Positions 35,446 through 46,082 of a DNA stretch of 64,000 nt are shown here, one piece after another. Each line of letters begins with the position of its first letter. The first letter of the stretch is position 1. The notes below the pieces were generated by a model. That model had not been told where the DNA came from and did no database searches. It was given only the letters and a program-made list of their open reading frames with translations. The DNA comes from Erwinia sp. E602 (GTDB lineage Bacteria > Pseudomonadota > Gammaproteobacteria > Enterobacterales > Enterobacteriaceae), in the NCBI RefSeq assembly GCF_018141005.1, contig NZ_CP046582.1, forward strand, positions 124,001 through 188,000. Reading direction: 5' to 3'. The position numbers and the translations under genes are program-made.

Positions 35446-35862
35446 TTACAGGCGTTTTGCGGCGGGCAGCGAGGCTTTCAGCGCGTATTTACCGTCGCCG
35501 ATCAGCGCCAGCACCAGCAGGCTGATGGCCCAGAAGACCGGATACTCCCAGCCGCCGTTCGGGTTGGTGAACCAGAAACCGGCCGCGCCGTGAACGGTAG
35601 CAACCGCACCCACCAGCACCGGGATCAGCAGCAGGGCGGCGATGCGCGGGCGGTAGCCGACGATCAGCGCCACGGCACCCAGCACTTCCCAGGCGATAGT
35701 GACGTAGGCCAGGCCGCCGGGCAGGCCGATCGAGGCGAAGAATTTGGCGGTGCCCGCCGGAGTGAAGACAAAAAATTTCAGGCCAGCGTGCGCCAGGAAC
35801 AGGATGCCAAGGGAGAGACGCAGGATCAGCGCGGCCCAGGGAGCGGTACGGGTATCAGTCAT
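35446..35862 (-). CDS. yqjF: DoxX-family membrane protein YqjF
   Basis: 138 residues with four transmembrane helices (ILRLSLGILFLAHAGLKFFV; GGLAYVTIAWEVLGAVALIVGY; IAALLLIPVLVGAVATVHG; PVFWAISLLVLALIG). DoxX proteins are small quinone-linked or redox-associated membrane proteins. In E. coli yqjF is known as a gene induced by nitroaromatic breakdown products under YhaJ control. Here a LysR gene lies upstream on the same strand with a 138-bp gap containing inverted repeats. Confidence 0.9.
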   Translation of the reverse strand: MTDTRTAPWAALILRLSLGILFLAHAGLKFFVFTPAGTAKFFASIGLPGGLAYVTIAWEVLGAVALIVGYRPRIAALLLIPVLVGAVATVHGAAGFWFTNPNGGWEYPVFWAISLLVLALIGDGKYALKASLPAAKRL

Positions 35863-35941
35863 GTGATGTCGCCTGTGCAGAGGAAGTCGGAAGTTGATAA
35901 GGCAGACTGTACACGGATGCCACAGGGTTTATTATCCGCCC

Positions 35942-35972
35942 GGAATGGCAAACATTCCTTCCGAAATGGAAG
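35942..35972. promoter_or_regulatory. Adjacent inverted repeats upstream of yqjF
   Basis: GGAATG-gcaaa-CATTCC (35942-35958) is followed directly by CTTCC-gaaat-GGAAG (35958-35972). Both have 5-bp centres and lie about 80-110 bp before the yqjF start, a likely regulator-binding region. Confidence 0.5.
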
Positions 35973-36000
35973 TAATCAATCTGTGCGATCCTGGCCTCGG

Positions 36001-36909
36001 TTACCAGCCCCGATCCCACTCCGGCTGCCCGGCAAAATGGCTGACCAGAAAGTCGATCAGCGCCCGCACTTTGTGGGCGAGGTGGCGTGCCGGCGGGTAG
36101 ACGGCATACAGACCGAGCGGAGGCACTTCATGCGCTGCCAGCACGGTACGGATCGTGCCGCTGCGCAGCGCCGGGGCAGCGATAAAGGTGGGTAGCAGGG
36201 CGATGCCCAGCCCGCTTTTCGCCGCTGTCAGGCTGGCTTCGGCGCTGGAAAAGTGCAGGCGACCCCGTACCGGCTGGCTGATCGGTTCGCCGCCGACGCT
36301 GAATGTCCAGTTGTTCGGATCGCGAAAGTTGGTGTCGATAATGCAGTGGTGATCGGCCAGCTGCTGGCAGCTGAGCGGCGTGCCGTACTGGCGCAGATAG
36401 TCGTCGCTGGCGGCGGTGACCACACGGATATCACTGAGGCGGCGGGCAATCAGGCTACTGTCGCTGAGTTTGCCAATGCGGATCGCGACATCGAAGCCTT
36501 CATCCACGATATTGACCAGCCGGTCGGAGAAACTGACATCCAGTGCGATCTCCGGGAACTCGCGGGCAAAGGCGATCAGCGCAGGGGCCAGCGGACCGCT
36601 GCCGAACGAGACCGGCGCGCTGATCTTCAGCCGTCCCGACGGGCGGCCCGCCGCCAGCCGCACCGAGGCATCGAGCGCGTCCCACTCGTCGAGCAGATTT
36701 TTCACCTGTTCAAAATAGGCCTGGCCAACCTCGGTGGCCGCCAGCGCCCGGGTGCTGCGCTTCAGCAGCTGCACCCCCAGCTCGCGCTCCAGTTTAGAGA
36801 CCAGCTTCGAGGCCTGGCCGCTGCTGGTGCCCAGCCGGGCGGCGGCGGCGGCAAAGCTGCCCAGCTCCAGCACCGCCACAAACATGCGATCGCACTCCAG
36901 TCGTTCCAC
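36001..36909 (-). CDS. LysR-family transcriptional regulator
   Basis: 302 residues. The winged helix-turn-helix (MERLECDRMFVAVLELGSFAAAAARLGTSSGQASKLVSKLERELG) is followed by the effector domain (PSGRLKISAPVSFGSGPLAPAL). It is of the CrgA-like subgroup and not orthologous to YhaJ, the known yqjF regulator. It is 138 bp upstream of yqjF on the same strand and divergent from the ABC exporter gene (177 bp between starts), so either could be its target. Confidence 0.9.
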   Translation of the reverse strand: MERLECDRMFVAVLELGSFAAAAARLGTSSGQASKLVSKLERELGVQLLKRSTRALAATEVGQAYFEQVKNLLDEWDALDASVRLAAGRPSGRLKISAPVSFGSGPLAPALIAFAREFPEIALDVSFSDRLVNIVDEGFDVAIRIGKLSDSSLIARRLSDIRVVTAASDDYLRQYGTPLSCQQLADHHCIIDTNFRDPNNWTFSVGGEPISQPVRGRLHFSSAEASLTAAKSGLGIALLPTFIAAPALRSGTIRTVLAAHEVPPLGLYAVYPPARHLAHKVRALIDFLVSHFAGQPEWDRGW

Positions 36910-37085
36910 CCCTTGCCCCCGTGCCGCGTTAATGTCCGGCTATTAAAGCAGTTCCTGGCGGCAGGCGGCAGCAAAACCTGACACCCGCGGCAGCACTTTT
37001 CATCAACAACCGCACCAGGTGACGGCTGTCTTAAAGCGCGATCGACTAAGATGGAGGTTTCCCGCCGGATAAGTGAGCCTGCCTT

Positions 37086-38918
<1,833 letters not shown>

Positions 38919-38981
38919 GCCACCGCCAGCGGGATTAAGGGCGCGCCTGTAAGGCGCCCCGGACAGGGCGTTAATGGCGGT

Positions 38982-39007
38982 CCGCTGCCGTTATCCGGCG
39001 GCAGCGG
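38982..39007. terminator. Hairpin between convergent genes
   Basis: CCGCTGCCG pairs perfectly with CGGCAGCGG around an 8-nt loop. A second stem, GGGCGC/GCGCCC, lies at 38939-38959. Neither has a T-run, so termination here may be factor-assisted or structural. Confidence 0.4.
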
Positions 39008-39077
39008 GCTGAGGCCTGGGTTTCCCGCCTGCGGCACCGGTGGCTGCCTGCCGTACACAGGGGCCGGCAGCAGGTCG

Positions 39078-40205
39078 CTAATCGTGGGTCTGTCGGTAAG
39101 GCAGCGCTTCCCGCGCCTCTTCTGCCCAGGCGCGCACGCCGTCACGCTCCTGCTGCAGAAAGTCCGCCACCGCATCCTGCAGGCCGGGGTGGCGCAGCAG
39201 GTGCCAGGAGTCGGTAAGCACCGGCTCAAAGCCGCGGATCAGCTTGTGTTCGCCCTGGGCTCCGGCGTCAAAGCGCTGCAGCCCGTGGGCCATCGCGTAC
39301 TCCATTCCCTGATAGAAACAGGTTTCAAAGTGCAGGTGGTTAAACTCCGCCAGGCAGCCCCAGTAGCGGCCGTAGAAGGTCTGGCCGTCGACCAGGCTGA
39401 AGGCCATCGCCACCGGCTGCCCGTCGTGGCTGGCCATCACCACGCGGATCGCGGCGGGCATCCGCTCCGCCAGCAGGCTGAAGAAGGTGCGGGTCAGATA
39501 GGGCTGGCGGCCGCGCACCCGGTAGGTGCTGGCGTAGCAGGCGTAAACGAAGTCCCACTGCGCCTCATTCAGCTCATGGCCCTGATACCAGTCAAAGCTG
39601 AAGCCCTGTTTTGCCACCCCTTCACGCTCCTTGCGCAGCTGCTTGCGCTTGCGCGAGGTCAGCGTATCAAGAAAGTCCTGAAAGTCGCGGTAGCCGCGGT
39701 TGTGCCAGTGATACTGACAGCCGAGGCGCGGCAGCCAGCGCGGGTCTGCTGCCAGCTCTGCGGCCAGCCGGGCATCGCTGAAGTTGATATGGCCGCTGTA
39801 CAGCTGCTGCTGTGCCAGAAAACCGGGCAGCGCCTGTAACAGCCGCCCGCCCGCCGCCGCATCCCCTACCAGCCGCGCGCCGCTCACCGGGCTGAGCGGC
39901 ACCGCAGACAGCCATTTCGGGTAATAGGGGATGCCCGCCCGCTGGCAGGCGTCGGCCCACGCGTGATCGAAGACGTACTCGCCCATCGAGTGGCTTTTCA
40001 CATAGCCGGGCAGCGCCGCCAGCGGGCGACCCTCCTCGATCCACAGCAGATGCTGCGGCTGCCAGCCGGTGGCGGCGCTGACCGAGCCGCTCTCTTCCAG
40101 GCTGGATAAAAAGGCGTGGCGCATAAAGGGCTGATCGTCGGGCAGCAGGGCGTCCCACTGACTGGCCGGGAGATCGGCCAGCTGCGTCAGAAGGGTTAGC
40201 GACAT
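39078..40205 (-). CDS. GNAT/FemAB-like protein (DUF482)
   Basis: 375 residues of the DUF482 family, often called peptidogalycan biosynthesis or GNAT-fold proteins. Conserved pieces are WDALLPDDQPFMRHAFLSSLEESGS near the start, FDHAWADACQRAGIPYYPKW (~80), SRKRKQLRKERE (~195), the MAFSLVDGQTFYGRYWG strand (~280) and FETCFYQGMEYAMAHGLQRFDAGAQGEHK (~310). These are GNAT-type acyltransferase folds with unknown substrate. The start MSLTLL fits the family; an upstream in-frame extension does not. Confidence 0.85.
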   Translation of the reverse strand: MSLTLLTQLADLPASQWDALLPDDQPFMRHAFLSSLEESGSVSAATGWQPQHLLWIEEGRPLAALPGYVKSHSMGEYVFDHAWADACQRAGIPYYPKWLSAVPLSPVSGARLVGDAAAGGRLLQALPGFLAQQQLYSGHINFSDARLAAELAADPRWLPRLGCQYHWHNRGYRDFQDFLDTLTSRKRKQLRKEREGVAKQGFSFDWYQGHELNEAQWDFVYACYASTYRVRGRQPYLTRTFFSLLAERMPAAIRVVMASHDGQPVAMAFSLVDGQTFYGRYWGCLAEFNHLHFETCFYQGMEYAMAHGLQRFDAGAQGEHKLIRGFEPVLTDSWHLLRHPGLQDAVADFLQQERDGVRAWAEEAREALPYRQTHD

Positions 40206-40303
40206 CGGTGAACTCCGGGTTGGCGGCAGCAGAGCCCCTACGTTGACCGCTTTTGTCGCCGCGATCAATGCTTCTGTGTATTTCTGGTGGCTCGCACTGA
40301 ATC

Positions 40304-40325
40304 ATTACTCATTCTCATTATCATT
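40304..40325. promoter_or_regulatory. Fur box upstream of the siderophore-interacting protein
   Basis: ATTACTCATTCTCATTATCA read on the minus strand gives TGATAATGAGAATGAGTAAT, a good match to overlapping Fur hexamers (GATAAT/AATGAG). It lies about 75 bp before the ATG at 40398. Confidence 0.75.
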
Positions 40326-40397
40326 TGTGTTTGCTATTCTTGCTGCCCTTACCTGCGCGGTGCTTCGCGCGACGTTTTCCGGTCTCAGAGGTGATGT

Positions 40398-41297
40398 ATG
40401 GCAGCAGTACAGGCGTATCGCTTATTTAACGTGGTTCTGGCGCGTAAACGGGAACTCTCTCCGTCGATGCTCTGCTGTACGTTCAGCGGTGAAGAGTTAC
40501 GGCAGATAAAAATCGACGCGCCGGACCAGCGTATTAAGCTGCTGCTGCCGTCGCTGAGCGGCAAACCCTCCCGGCTGATTAACGAAGAGGTGCACTGGTG
40601 GGAGCGGGTCTGCGCCATGCCGACGGAAGATCGCCCGATCCTGCGCACCTACACCCTGCGCAACGTTAACGCCGAAGCCGGTGAGATCGACGTGGAGTTC
40701 GTGATGCACGGCACCGAAGGCCCGGCCTCTGCCTGGGCGCTGGGCGCACAACCGGGCGACAGCTTGCAAATCGCCGCGCCAAACCGCGCCCACGAGGCCG
40801 ACAGCGGCGGCTATGAGTGGGCACCGCACCCGCAGGTGCAGCAGGCGCTGGTGGTGGCGGATGAAACCGCCTTACCGGCCGCCAAAGCGATTATCGAACA
40901 GCTGGCAGGCTGGCCGCAGCCGCCGCAGGTGCAGCTGTTTGTTGAGATGCCGGCGCGCGGTGACTGGCTGGATCTCAGCGAGTACCCGTTCGTTGAAGCC
41001 CACTGGCTGGCACGCGAGCACGGCGAGCTGCGCTACGGTGAAGCGCTGCTGGCGGCGGTGAAAGAGCACGTCAGGCTGCCGGAGCAGGCGCAGGTGTGCC
41101 AGGACGTGCGTGAAGAGGGCGAAGGCGAACTGCTGTGGGATCGCGCCGCCAGCGATAACCGCCTCTTCCACGGCTGGGTGGCCGCCGAATCCAGCGCGGT
41201 GAAGCATCTGCGCCGCTACCTGATCGGTGAGCGCGGGCTGGCGCAGGAGACCATCAGCTTTATGGCCTACTGGAGCCAGGGGCCGCGCCGTAAGTAA
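40398..41297 (+). CDS. Siderophore-interacting protein (ferric-chelate reductase, ViuB/YqjH family)
   Basis: 299 residues with an N-terminal FAD-binding barrel (RELSPSMLCCTFSGEEL; DRPILRTYTLRNVNAEAGEIDVEFVMHG, including the RxYTxR flavin motif near 80) and a C-terminal NAD(P)H domain (ALVVADETALPAAKAIIEQL). It reduces ferric siderophores in the cytoplasm to release iron. A Fur box lies upstream. Its 3' end overlaps the convergent LysR gene by 38 bp. It could serve siderophores imported by the FecA/FhuD system at 16-21 kb, though they are 20 kb apart. Confidence 0.92.
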   Translation: MAAVQAYRLFNVVLARKRELSPSMLCCTFSGEELRQIKIDAPDQRIKLLLPSLSGKPSRLINEEVHWWERVCAMPTEDRPILRTYTLRNVNAEAGEIDVEFVMHGTEGPASAWALGAQPGDSLQIAAPNRAHEADSGGYEWAPHPQVQQALVVADETALPAAKAIIEQLAGWPQPPQVQLFVEMPARGDWLDLSEYPFVEAHWLAREHGELRYGEALLAAVKEHVRLPEQAQVCQDVREEGEGELLWDRAASDNRLFHGWVAAESSAVKHLRRYLIGERGLAQETISFMAYWSQGPRRK

Positions 41298-42210
41298 CGT
41301 TGCTGCGATCCATAATCAGCGGGCAGGCGGTCTTTAACGTATTGTAGAACCAGCTTTTGGCGGTGATGTCACCAATTTCGGTATGGCCGTACAGGCACAC
41401 TTCCAGGTTCGGAACCTGGAACGGCAGCTCGACGATCCGGCCGTTGCCGCGTGCGGCGTAGATCGCCGCCGCGCTGGAGGGCAGCGTCGCCAGCAGATGG
41501 CTGGCGGCGATCAGCTCGCCCAGCGCCGCAAAGTGCGGCACCTCCAGCGCGATATTCCGTTCCACGCCATACTCCCTGATCCGCTCTTCCACCAACTGAT
41601 GGCCGCTGATGGCCGACACCAGAATATGCTGCTCGGCCAGATACTGCTCCAGCGTCATCTCGCCGCCGATGCGCGGATGGCGGCAGTTCAGCAGGCAGAC
41701 GTAGCGCTCATCCATAATCCGGTCACGCTGTGCCAGGGTAATGTTCTCGTTGCGGCTGCACAGCGCCGCGTCGACCTTGCCGGTCAGCAGCCACTCGTTC
41801 AGCTTCTGCATCTCAATCGGTATCACCTCCAGCCGCACGTTTGGTGCCACCTCACGCAGGTGTTTCACCAGCCGCGGCAGCAGCAGCAGCTCGCCGAGGT
41901 CGGAGAGGGCGAGGCGGAATTTGTGAGAGGATGTTTCCGGAGAGAAGCTGCGGGTTTCGGCCACCGCCTTTTCAATGCCGCTCAGCGCCCCCTTAAAGAC
42001 CCGGTAAAGCTGGCTGGCGGTGGAGGTGGGCAGCATGCCTTTACGGCTGCGCTTAAACAGCTCATTTCCGGTCTCAGCCCGCAGCCGTGCCAGCGCGTAG
42101 CTGGCCGAGGGCTGGGTGATAAACAGGCGGTCGGCGGCGGCGCTGACGCTTTGCGTTTCGTAAATGGCGATAAACACCCGCACCAGGTTCAGATCCATAT
42201 TGGCAGACAT
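41260..42210 (-). CDS. LysR-family transcriptional regulator (NodD/LeuO-like subgroup)
   Basis: 316 residues. Helix-turn-helix near the N-terminus (MDLNLVRVFIAIYETQSVSAAADRLFITQPSASYALARLRAETG) and effector domain from ~95 (FRLALSDLGELLLLPRLVKHL), typical of the NodD/NahR/LeuO branch. A second ATG four codons in is possible. The gene runs convergently into the siderophore-interacting protein gene with a 38-bp overlap, and is divergent from the MarA-like gene (202 bp between). Its target is not evident. Confidence 0.9.
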   Translation of the reverse strand: MSANMDLNLVRVFIAIYETQSVSAAADRLFITQPSASYALARLRAETGNELFKRSRKGMLPTSTASQLYRVFKGALSGIEKAVAETRSFSPETSSHKFRLALSDLGELLLLPRLVKHLREVAPNVRLEVIPIEMQKLNEWLLTGKVDAALCSRNENITLAQRDRIMDERYVCLLNCRHPRIGGEMTLEQYLAEQHILVSAISGHQLVEERIREYGVERNIALEVPHFAALGELIAASHLLATLPSSAAAIYAARGNGRIVELPFQVPNLEVCLYGHTEIGDITAKSWFYNTLKTACPLIMDRSNVTYGAAPGSSRP

Positions 42211-42412
42211 ATAGCCCCTGTCTATTGTTACAGATTTATTTTATCTATTTGAACTATTTTAAGTGCGGGCATACCATGCCTTCCATAAATTTTTGATATG
42301 TTCTGCAATTTTTTTCATATCCCAATAAATTCAATAAAATCATAACAATAATCATCCTTTCTTTTAGGTTTGGAGTGGGGCGGCCAACGCCCGTCATCGC
42401 GGAGAGTCAACA

Positions 42413-42745
42413 ATGAAGAATGAAATCGTGGACGTGATCGTCGACTGGATCGATCAGCATTTAGAGGAAGGTCTGAACATTGAGGCGGTGGCGGCGAAGT
42501 CCGGCTACTCGAAATGGCACCTGCAGCGCGCGTTTAAAGAGCAGCGCGGTATTACCCTGGCGACCTTTATTCGCAGCCGCCGCCTTGAGCAGGCCGCGCA
42601 GTGCCTGATCGATTCGACCAAAAGTATTATGACCATCTCGATGGATCTCGGTTTCTCATCCCAGCAGTGCTTCCAGCGGGTGTTTAAAAAGCATTTCAAT
42701 ATCACCCCGCGCGACTACCGTATTCAGCACCGTCAGTATCACTGA
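42413..42745 (+). CDS. MarA/SoxS-like AraC-family activator
   Basis: 110 residues, a stand-alone AraC DNA-binding domain. The two helix-turn-helix units (LNIEAVAAKSGYSKWHLQRAFKEQRG and IMTISMDLGFSSQQCFQRVFKKHFNITPRDYR) and the linker (FIRSRRLEQAAQCLIDSTKSI) are very close to SoxS, MarA and RamA. Those proteins are controlled by abundance and activate efflux and redox genes. No marR or soxR lies next to it. A small secreted-protein gene follows 14 bp later, a marA-marB-like order. Confidence 0.88.
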   Translation: MKNEIVDVIVDWIDQHLEEGLNIEAVAAKSGYSKWHLQRAFKEQRGITLATFIRSRRLEQAAQCLIDSTKSIMTISMDLGFSSQQCFQRVFKKHFNITPRDYRIQHRQYH

Positions 42746-42759
42746 GGCCGGAGGCCGTT

Positions 42760-42990
42760 ATGCCGCATATCGTAAAACGTGCAGTGCTGCTCGCCGCGTT
42801 GTCCGGCACCCTTGCGGCAACAGGCGTGCAGGCCGCGGCGAGCCCTGGACACAGAGCCAGCCAGGCGACCACCGCTGATGGCCGCAGCAGCCCCTGGGGC
42901 TATGAGCAGCAGCGGTATAAGGCAATGCGACCGGTGAATCACGTGCAGCTACCGGAGCAGGAACCGCAGGTGAAAGGGATTGGAGAATAA
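42760..42990 (+). CDS. Small periplasmic protein, MarB-like position
   Basis: 76 residues with a signal peptide (VKRAVLLAALSGTLAATGVQAAA, cut near residue 27) and a polar mature part ending QLPEQEPQVKGIGE. GGAGG precedes the ATG, and the gene follows the MarA-like gene by 14 bp. MarB proteins are small, poorly conserved periplasmic proteins encoded after marA. Position and layout suggest the same role, but sequence similarity is too weak to assign it. Confidence 0.6.
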   Translation: MPHIVKRAVLLAALSGTLAATGVQAAASPGHRASQATTADGRSSPWGYEQQRYKAMRPVNHVQLPEQEPQVKGIGE

Positions 42991-43051
42991 GGGTAATTTT
43001 GTGCGCAATTTAAGCGCAGAAGTGGATGCCCGGCAGTGGATGTCGTAACCT

Positions 43052-43070
43052 TGTAAGAAATGTTCTTACA
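43052..43070. promoter_or_regulatory. ParD operator, 8-bp inverted repeat
   Basis: TGTAAGAA-atg-TTCTTACA is a perfect inverted repeat ending 12 bp before the ParD ATG. This is the usual position for autoregulation by a ribbon-helix-helix antitoxin. Confidence 0.75.
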
Positions 43071-43082
43071 GAGAGTGTTTCT

Positions 43083-43349
43083 ATGCCCAGAACCATGACG
43101 GTTGATTTAGGTGAAGAGTTGCGTGGTTACGTTGAATCTCTGGTCGAGTCAGGAGATTACCGAACGCAAAGTGAAGTCATTCGCGAATCGCTACGTTTGC
43201 TTAAAGAGCAACAGGCTCATTCTAAGTTACAACAGCTAAGAACACTGATTGACGAGGGACTGGCCAGCGGAGCGCCACAGGAATGGGATCGTGACGCATT
43301 CATCAGAGAAGTGAAAGGAAAACTCAATGTCTCAGGGAAGGAGGATTAA
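43083..43349 (+). CDS. parD: ParD-family antitoxin
   Basis: 88 residues of the ParD/CC2985 group. The ribbon-helix-helix (MTVDLGEELRGYVESLVESGDYRTQSEVIRESLRLLKEQQ) is followed by a toxin-binding tail (LIDEGLASGAPQEWDRDAFIREVKGKL) with the typical GLxSGxxxxxDxxxF pattern. The ATG at 43083 follows GAGAG; the frame is open upstream but lacks family sequence. It overlaps parE by 23 bp. A palindromic operator lies directly upstream. Confidence 0.93.
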   Translation: MPRTMTVDLGEELRGYVESLVESGDYRTQSEVIRESLRLLKEQQAHSKLQQLRTLIDEGLASGAPQEWDRDAFIREVKGKLNVSGKED

Positions 43350-43632
43350 CATTACGCCGGGTGCCCGCGCCGATCTCGAAGATATCTATATTTATGGGTT
43401 CCTGAAATTCGGTGAGAAGACCGCCGATGCCTATATTGATCGATTTTATACCGCTTTTGACATGCTGAAATATCATGAGGTCGGCCTGCACCGGGATGAG
43501 ATCAAAGCCGGACTCTGTCCTCTTCCCGTTGCAAGCCACGCAATATGGTTTTTCCCCGGCGCTGAGCAGGTGCTCATTGCCAGGGTGTTACACCAGGCAC
43601 GCGATTTCCAGGATTCACAATTGTGGTTGTAA
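43327..43632 (+). CDS. parE: ParE-family toxin
   Basis: 101 residues with the ParE fold (ITPGARADLEDIYIYGFLKFGEKTADAYIDRFYTAFDML; VASHAIWFFPGAEQVLIARVLHQARDF). ParE toxins block DNA gyrase. The C-terminal VLHQARD matches the family VLHxRMD-like end with A for the usual R/M. It overlaps ParD by 23 bp in the usual antitoxin-first order. An AAGGAGG motif after the start belongs to the coding region; the actual ribosome-binding site (AAAGGAAAA) lies within parD. Confidence 0.92.
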   Translation: MSQGRRINITPGARADLEDIYIYGFLKFGEKTADAYIDRFYTAFDMLKYHEVGLHRDEIKAGLCPLPVASHAIWFFPGAEQVLIARVLHQARDFQDSQLWL

Positions 43633-43762
43633 CACTCAGCTCTCCTGTTACTTACAACCTGCGTAAAATCCCATGAATTCTGCTCTGACACCCCGCACCT
43701 TCTGCAAAAGTTCATCGGCGATCGGTTATAATGCGCGCCTGTTTAACTGTGAACTGGATGCT

Positions 43763-44269
43763 ATGGAACGTTTCGTCGAAAATCTCATTTACTCCTCGCG
43801 CTGGCTGCTGGCGCCGATCTACCTTGGGTTGTCGATCGGGCTGCTGGCGCTGGCCATTAAGTTTTTCCAGGAGGTTTTCCATCTGCTGCCGAACGTGTTG
43901 AGCATTGCGGAAAACGATCTGGTGCTGGTGCTGCTTTCGATGATCGATCTGACGCTGGTCGGCGGGCTGCTGGTGATGGTGATGCTTTCCGGCTACGAGA
44001 ACTTCGTCTCCAAGCTGGATATCGCCGAGCATAAGGAGAAGCTCAGCTGGCTGGGCAAAATGGACTCCGGCTCGCTGAAAAACAAGGTGGCCGCCTCGAT
44101 CGTCGCCATCTCGTCGATTCACCTGCTGCGGGTGTTTATGGACGCGCGCAATATCCCGGATAACAAGCTGTTATGGTACGTGATTATTCACCTGACCTTT
44201 GTGCTGTCGGCGTTTGTGATGGGCTGGCTGGACAGCCTGTCGAAGAAAGATAAAACGCCGCTCAACTAA
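43763..44269 (+). CDS. yqhA: UPF0114 membrane protein YqhA
   Basis: 168 residues, four transmembrane helices. The family start [30 protein letters not shown] and the central [29 protein letters not shown] are almost the same as E. coli YqhA. Function is unknown. A TATAAT hexamer at 43727-43732 gives a promoter just upstream, and a strong terminator follows 15 bp after the stop, so the gene is monocistronic. Confidence 0.95.
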   Translation: MERFVENLIYSSRWLLAPIYLGLSIGLLALAIKFFQEVFHLLPNVLSIAENDLVLVLLSMIDLTLVGGLLVMVMLSGYENFVSKLDIAEHKEKLSWLGKMDSGSLKNKVAASIVAISSIHLLRVFMDARNIPDNKLLWYVIIHLTFVLSAFVMGWLDSLSKKDKTPLN

Positions 44270-44283
44270 GGCGACAGCAGACA

Positions 44284-44320
44284 AAACGGGGAGCTGATTT
44301 CAGCTCCCCGTTTGCATTTT
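44284..44320 (+). terminator. Rho-independent terminator of yqhA
   Basis: AAACGGGGAGCTG and CAGCTCCCCGTTT form a perfect 13-bp stem around an ATTT loop (44284-44313), followed by TGCATTTT. It is one of the clearest terminators in the window. Confidence 0.9.
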
Positions 44321-44894
44321 CCGCCAGAAAGCCGCGCGCCGGGCCGGACTTAACCGCAGAAGGTGCCGGCGCTCAGATCATACCTTTTCAGTCTGTTATA
44401 CCGCCCGACGCGGGCATCACCGACACCAGGCCGCCGCCGCTGACCGTCACACCCGGACCGAATCCCCCTGCCCGGGTTATCTGCAACATTCGTATTGCCC
44501 ACCGTCCGGAGTGTCCATTTTATAGACATGTTAAGTTGACATGTTCTTTTTATGTTCATTTTTCGAGCGCAAGAGGCGGTAAGAGCGGCGGCCTGCGGGG
44601 ATCTGCCGCCTGGCACAGCCTTTGCTATGTCATCAGTACGACGATTTATCCCGCGGCAGGCGATCGCTAAGCGCCGGCAACGGGTAATGAAGAGTTGGGG
44701 GTATTGCGTCAGAAGGCCGGGCATCTGAGGGCAGCGGTAGTGCCCGGTCTGAACAGCGCATTTTCAGCAGTAAATCTCAGTGCGGTCAGCCCTGGCCGCT
44801 TTTTTACAACGCTTTACCGGCCGTTATCTGCAGGCCATTTTCCTATTGTTACCTTATAAAATAATAAATTACCTATACCTACAGGATTAACGCG
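44321..44894. other. Gene-free region before the sugar-binding protein gene
   Basis: About 570 bp with no supportable gene. It contains a direct repeat GACATGTT at 44525-44532 and 44538-44545 in AT-rich DNA, a possible regulator site, and a TATAAA-like promoter element near 44855 before the binding-protein gene. Open frames on the minus strand here have no recognisable protein character. Confidence 0.5.
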
Positions 44895-45818
44895 ATGAAC
44901 ACAAAAAAAGCCGGACTGTTAATTTTAGCGCTGTCGCTGGCGCCCGCTACCCAGGCGAAAGATCTGCGCGTTGGCGTGGCGCTGGCCAACTTTGACCTTA
45001 ACTTTATCTCCATTCTGCGCACGCAGATGGCGGAGGAGATGAAAAAAGAGCAGATTCAGGGGCAGTTTGAAGACGCCAAGGGCGACGTGGCGGTTCAGGT
45101 GCAGCAGGTGGAGAACTTTATTAACCAGGGCGTCGATGCGATTATCCTTAACCCGGTGGATACCCAGGGCGTGAAGCGCATGATGGATGCGGCCAGCAAA
45201 GCCAGTATCCCGCTGATTTTCGTCAACCGTAAGCCGGAAGTGGAGCTGACCGGCAAAATGGGCTACGTCGGTTCAGATTCACTGCTGGGCGGGCGCATGG
45301 AGATGGAAGCGCTGGCCAAGCGCATGAACTACAAAGGCAACGTGGCGATCCTGATGGGCGCACTGTCGGCGGAAGAGGCGCGCCAGCGCACCAAAGCCAC
45401 CGAAGAGGTGATCGCCAAATATAAGGATATGAAGGTGGTCGAGAAGCAGTCCGCCCAGTGGATGCGTAATGAAGCGGTCGATGTGACTTCCGGCTGGCTG
45501 CTCTCCGGCAATAAGATCGACGCGATTGCCGCCAACAACGATGAGATGGCGATCGGCGCGATTATGGCGCTGAACCAGAGCGGCAGAAAAGACGTGCTGG
45601 TGGCCGGCATCGACGGCACCCCGGACGCGCTGCAGTTTATTAAAAACGGCCGGCTGGCGCTGACCGTCTTCCAGGACGCGGCCGGGCAGGGCAGAGGCGC
45701 GGTGACCATGGTGAAACAGGTGATCGACGGCACCAGTAAAGATCGCTTTATGTGGATCCCCTATCAGGTGATCACCAAAGAGAACGTTGCGCAGTACGCG
45801 ACGCAAAACGCTAAGTAA
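44895..45818 (+). CDS. Orphan sugar ABC transporter substrate-binding protein
   Basis: 307 residues of the RbsB/YtfQ/IbpA type (Peripla_BP_4). Signal peptide MNTKKAGLLILALSLAPATQA is cut before KDLRVGV. Ligand-site regions are visible: VENFINQGVDAIILNPVDTQGV (~75), IFVNRKPE (~115), AANNDEMAIGAIMAL (~215) and VAGIDGTPDAL (~240). It should bind a sugar or inositol in the periplasm. No permease or ATPase is nearby, so it depends on a system elsewhere or acts in chemotaxis. A GC-rich hairpin follows. Confidence 0.9.
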   Translation: MNTKKAGLLILALSLAPATQAKDLRVGVALANFDLNFISILRTQMAEEMKKEQIQGQFEDAKGDVAVQVQQVENFINQGVDAIILNPVDTQGVKRMMDAASKASIPLIFVNRKPEVELTGKMGYVGSDSLLGGRMEMEALAKRMNYKGNVAILMGALSAEEARQRTKATEEVIAKYKDMKVVEKQSAQWMRNEAVDVTSGWLLSGNKIDAIAANNDEMAIGAIMALNQSGRKDVLVAGIDGTPDALQFIKNGRLALTVFQDAAGQGRGAVTMVKQVIDGTSKDRFMWIPYQVITKENVAQYATQNAK

Positions 45819-45824
45819 TCGCCC

Positions 45825-45849
45825 GCGGGCCCCTGCGATCGGGGCCCGC
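45825..45849 (+). terminator. GC-rich hairpin after the binding-protein gene
   Basis: GCGGGCCCC and GGGGCCCGC pair perfectly around a 7-nt loop, 7 bp after the stop. There is no T-run, so its strength as a terminator is uncertain. Confidence 0.5.
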
Positions 45850-46082
45850 TGCCCCTTCTGCCTCTGCCCGCCGCCGCCGACTTTTTCTCCGCTCAGGCTA
45901 CCCGCCCGCCATTCCGCTAGTCTGCTGTGCATTTTCTTCAAATTTATTTTGCTAAGCCACAATAAAACTGTGACTCCTGTAGCATTTCTCTGGCAATGTG
46001 CATACTATTTCGCCGCTGAGATGCGCCGCCCGGGCGCTCAGCCACCAGATTCTGCCTACTCCTGAGAAACCGGACATGATCC

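Noticed and set aside
44350..44724. 124-codon minus-strand frame before the sugar-binding protein
   Set aside because: Arginine- and glycine-rich with no fold pattern or start signal; typical of non-coding GC-rich DNA.
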